Position numbers and translations under genes: made by a program. DNA of 24,202 bases, from the NCBI GenBank assembly GCA_020536535.1, contig JAHLWZ010001054.1:1-24202 (forward strand), given 5' to 3'. Shown here in pieces: positions 21,901 to 24,202 of the stretch (positions within the stretch are counted from its first letter, which is position 1; each line of letters starts with the position of its first letter). The notes below the pieces were generated by a model. That model did not search any database. It saw only the letters and a program-made list of their open reading frames with translations, and was not told the origin of the DNA. Origin of the DNA: Pelomyxa schiedti (lineage: Eukaryota > Evosea > Pelobiontida > Pelomyxidae).

Positions 21901-22955
21901 GATCAGAAACTTTTGCCAGAACGGCACGTGAAACTTTCTGGCGGTCGAGATCGCACTGAACAACTCCTGTGATGAGATCGGGTAGAGCGGATACACTAGA
22001 AAGCTCAAAGTACTGCCCCTATTGTCCATGTGAGTCCTTGTTACGAACACTAGAGTGTCTAACCCATGTCTTGGAAGCGATTTTTTTGAACAAATCTTTT
22101 TCTTTCAGTCCGCCACATGAAACCGAGTGGACGATAATTCCTACCTCCCTGCAGGATTCAATTTGCTCGCTCCAACTTTCCTGGAAACAGTGTTGAGTTT
22201 ATTCTTTACGGTGGAAGTAAAACCCCACAAGGGCATCCATTAGGGTAGCTATCGCCACCTCCGCCAACTCCATGGGGCGGAGCATCTGCTATAAACACGG
22301 CAGTCTTGGTAGAACTGGCACGCCAGTCTAATCTTACAAGCTGATAGAACCTGTAGGAAAAGAAATACAATATTGGTTACAACTAAAGAAAGGAATTACT
22401 GGGGGGATAGTACGCATCAGCCACAGCCTCTTAACTACGTTAGTGAAGTGAGACAGAGAAAAGTTCAGAGTACCTGGATAGTCCCCTCCACCCTCAGCTG
22501 CCATTTCTTTTACCCCACGTTTGACTTCACTTATCCTTTGGCGTAGTGAGAACAGTGAATTGGGTGGGAAAAAAGAACTTACTTTCTTGTCAGTTGAGTG
22601 TGAACAGTAACCACCCATTTGTCACTGTGGTCACGGTACCCAATCAGCCCAAACTATTTCCATTTAAAAAAAAAAAATGAAGTGGCTCGCATTTAATTGG
22701 TCCATAAATAAGAGAAATAGATATAAAGTACATGCTATTGATAAGTATTACCACACCATTGAATCAGAAGCCATGGCGCGAATAGAATCCACCATGCTAC
22801 GTATGTTATTCTGCACCACTGCAATTTGACCCCCCATAGACCCAGTCTCATCAACAACTAAGGCATTGTAAATTTAAAAAAGTTCTCTCAGTGAGTCACT
22901 AGCAAAAAATAGGGAAAAAACCGAAAACGACATCGAGGGCTCCTTCCTGTGCCAT
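17650..22955 (-). CDS. VWA-VIT-VWA-zinc finger protein with Ser/Lys-rich tail (25 exons)
   Basis: Exons: 22955-22922, 22857-22757, 22653-22583, 22535-22474, 22429-22414, 22350-22224, 22180-22064, 22018-21779, 21729-21472, 21424-21238, 21200-21061, 21016-20924, 20870-20611, 20567-20459, 20415-20395, 20342-20156, 20111-20032, 19988-19893, 19845-19600, 19548-19393, 19343-19261, 19219-19103, 19057-18991, 18946-18134, 17958-17650. They sum to 3990 nt, an exact multiple of three (1329 aa). Domains: VWA 1 about residues 7-200 (DETGSM at 14-19); VIT about 315-450; VWA 2 about 593-760 (DCSASM at 600-605, then SGGQIKQ); C1-like zinc finger 816-863; a HRLCAKESIQQLE segment typical of VIT/VWA C-termini; Ser/Lys/Arg-rich tail 957-1227; helical end 1228-1329. 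Such proteins are usually cytoplasmic scaffolds (family knowledge); a specific role is not evident. Confidence 0.8.
17997..18019. repeat. TTTA microsatellite in an intron
   Basis: Nearly six uninterrupted TTTA units (23 bp) lie within the 175-nt last intron of the VWA/VIT gene (17959-18133). On the coding strand it reads AAAT repeats. Confidence 0.9.
19393..19548 (-). other. C1-like zinc finger exon
   Basis: A 156-nt exon encodes CPNGHTLEPIKAI, then CKSCHG, then CSQCKYDICPNC. The Cys/His order (Cys-x3-His, Cys-x2-Cys-His, Cys-x2-Cys, Tyr-Asp-x-Cys-x2-Cys) fits the DC1/C1-like or ZZ-type fingers. It is inserted between the second VWA domain and the conserved C-terminal segment, with phase-0 introns on both sides, so it behaves as a transferable module. 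Confidence 0.75.
19600..20567 (-). other. Second VWA domain
   Basis: Exons join to give VDIYLILDCSASM, SGGQIKQ, FNVVSFGTDKQFLFPGA, SASMGGSQLAGVLNEI, PQIAFLLTDGAIGQPDILLR and FFPIGIGQGVSTAFIRSAAR. The metal-binding Asp-x-Ser-x-Ser is complete (residues 600, 602, 604), and the later Thr-Asp is present in LLTDG. This is the usual VIT-partner VWA type. A 21-nt exon (20395-20415) supplies SGGQIKQ. Confidence 0.9.
20924..21660 (-). other. VIT domain
   Basis: The segment starts near GGLYSKESKEPLTLKSVEAH and continues GFLCE, then after a 47-nt intron VEIVQVYHNTTGVAVDAAFK and FPTDETVALCSFTAETEGR, ending MSVGVIQPDRSMTVRLSYVS and VTRFVLPVSIVPAI. This is the classic VIT (inter-alpha-trypsin inhibitor) pattern of Gln-x-Tyr-x-Asn, Ala-x-Phe-x-Phe-Pro and Leu-Pro. 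The usual Glu-Lys-containing linker (CVEKADS) is followed by a Gly/Pro/Ser-rich insert. Confidence 0.9.
22064..22955 (-). other. First VWA domain (vwkA-like type)
   Basis: Seven small exons join into a VWA fold: ALDVVFVVDETGSMGGQIAV, IGYRDHSDKWVVTV, GGGDYPEAVADAFYQLV, LDWRASSTKTAVFIADAPPH, YPNGCPCG and VGIIVHSVSCGG. The metal site is Asp-x-Thr-x-Ser (residues 14, 16, 18). The YRDH, GGGDYPE and IADAPPHG motifs match the VWA type found in alpha-kinase vwkA and bacterial relatives, not the type usually paired with VIT. No kinase domain follows. Confidence 0.85.
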
Positions 22956-23187
22956 GGTTATTTACTGTCTTTACCTGTTACCGTTTTCGGAGAAAACCTC
23001 ATCAAGGCGTTGAGCTGTTTTCTAATGAATATACGGGTCTCTGGACCAAAGCATCAGGCTAATTTGTGAGCACATTCGTTGTTCATTAGGCATAAGATAT
23101 CAATCTCACCCATCTCGCTTTGTGGTGTGGCCACTGTTTTTTGTATTTTACAGAAACGAATCTGTGGGCAGAGAAAACGGCTTCTTT
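22956..23187. other. Intergenic region upstream of the VWA/VIT gene
   Basis: This 232-bp gap lies between the stop of the ankyrin-type gene and the start of the VWA/VIT gene, both on the minus strand. It must contain the 3' end of one and the promoter of the other. No TATA box or poly(A) signal stands out. Confidence 0.5.
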
Positions 23188-24202
23188 TTAATCGTAAAGG
23201 AACTGGTCTCGCTTTGTAATGGCAACCCATAATGGAGTTGTGCCCGTGTACCTTGTAGTACCGGCAGTCTTGAGGTAACTCACGATCTCGTATATCCTTA
23301 GTCCCAACTTGGAGATAGAGAACTCGATGTTGAGTGGTGATGCCGTGACAATGTGCATGAAGCTTTCGGTGTCTCTCACAACGTCAGCTGTGATTTCTGG
23401 GAACTGTCTCAGCAACATCCTCCACGTTCTCAGGCTGACTGATTGCCATGTGTGATACGTTTTCGCCATCTCCGTCACCTTGTTTGGTTGGTTTTTGTAA
23501 GTTTAGAAAGAATCTCAAAAAAAGAACAAGATACAACCTCATGGAACGTGATGTGGAATTTTGTGATGATCCACTCAGCACAGCTTGTCTTGGAGTGTCT
23601 GATCAAACTGTACAGAGTCTGGTTGTTGTTCTGAGTGACTTGGTCTCTTGTCAGGTTGAAACTCTCAATCAACCACTTCACCACTTTGCTGGATGAGCAG
23701 ACTGAATATGGTTGAAAGGACTCTGCCACTTCTGACTGTGAGAACTGGCCAAGTGCAGCCATCTTCTGTGCTGAGGCCAAGTCTGATCGTGGAAGACATC
23801 CCAGCACTTTTTTCCACATTTTTGCTGTGTTTGTGTCATGTGGGAGGTGAAATGTCTCCAGCAAGTACAGTGCCCCTCTGATGTTGTCCAGCTTCAAGCA
23901 GTCCAGGATTGCTTCTGTCACTTCGTGCTGCTCAATGAGTTCCACATGTGGAACACGGTCAAAGAACCATTTCAGGGCTTCTGGGCCGTCAGTGTATTGA
24001 GTTGCACATGAAAGAGTGATGCCTCCTGTTTGGGTTAGATGATAAGTGTGATCCAACCAGTCAGCAACTGCAAAATTTCCAACGGATAGTGCCTTCATGA
24101 TTGAATTTTCAATCTCCTTTGGTGGAAGACTCTTTGCTCTCTGAATCATGACCTTCACCACTTCGACACTATCTTTTTGGTTTTGGAAAACATCATCAAA
24201 GC
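23188..24202 (-). CDS. Ankyrin-type repeat protein, 3' part
   Basis: The 5' part lies beyond the window; the frame is open to base 24202. Exon 23538-24202 and the last exon 23188-23478 join in phase 0 across a 59-nt intron (23479-23537). The protein shows about 33-residue helical repeats with a Lys/Glu-Trp-hydrophobic pattern: EALKWFFDRVPHVELIEQHE, GALYLLETFHLPHDT, KVVKWLIESFNLTRDQ and CAEWIITKFHITFHEVTEMA. This is the degenerate ankyrin style common in amoebae, in which the Trp-Leu-x-x-x-Phe segment is kept and the canonical Gly-x-Thr-Pro-Leu-His turn is weak. A single TTPLWVAI near the C-terminus is closer to consensus. There is no signal peptide or membrane helix in this part. The target is unknown. 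Confidence 0.75.

Noticed and set aside
1-24202. Bacterial operon, CRISPR array, tRNA or rRNA
   Set aside because: No ribosome-binding sites, repeat-spacer pattern or RNA-gene motifs were seen; spliceosomal introns mark a eukaryotic nuclear genome.

Overview
This window is nuclear DNA of an intron-dense, gene-dense eukaryote, most likely an amoeboid protist. Evidence: protein-like segments are broken by dozens of short GT-AG introns (typically 41-65 nt, many with CTAAC-like branch sites), a VWA/VIT protein of the kind common in amoebae, degenerate ankyrin-type repeats, and Asn/Thr/Ser/Gln low-complexity tails. The ankyrin-type protein and the intronless plus-strand protein remind me of families in Archamoebae such as Pelomyxa; that assignment is recalled, not tested.

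Layout: (1) 1-694, plus strand: fragments of an unrecognised gene, carrying an 86-bp exact inverted copy of part of the neighbouring gene. (2) 624-16240, minus strand: one giant modular membrane protein gene. From N to C it has a hydrophobic leader, about six Kelch repeats, nine tandem modules built around Asp-Pro-Asp-Asn, two PSI-like cysteine modules, thirteen Calx-beta-like modules, one IPT/TIG domain, a cysteine-rich GCC2/GCC3-like region, about nine membrane helices and a long low-complexity cytoplasmic tail. (3) 16405-17535, plus strand: an intronless 376-residue protein, divergent from the giant gene. (4) 17650-22955, minus strand: a gene reconstructed here as 25 exons (3990 nt, 1329 aa). 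It encodes VWA - VIT - VWA - zinc finger - Ser/Lys-rich tail - C-terminal helical segment. (5) 23188-24202, minus strand: the 3' part of an ankyrin-type repeat protein that runs off the window.

The giant protein looks like a cell-surface sensor or adhesion receptor: the ectodomain modules are protein- or Ca2+-binding folds, and the membrane bundle resembles that of protist GCC2/GCC3 receptor-like proteins. The VWA/VIT protein is more likely intracellular. Nothing in the sequence ties the genes into one pathway. Splice junctions were chosen by hand from reading-frame continuity and family motifs, so exact edges need transcript support.
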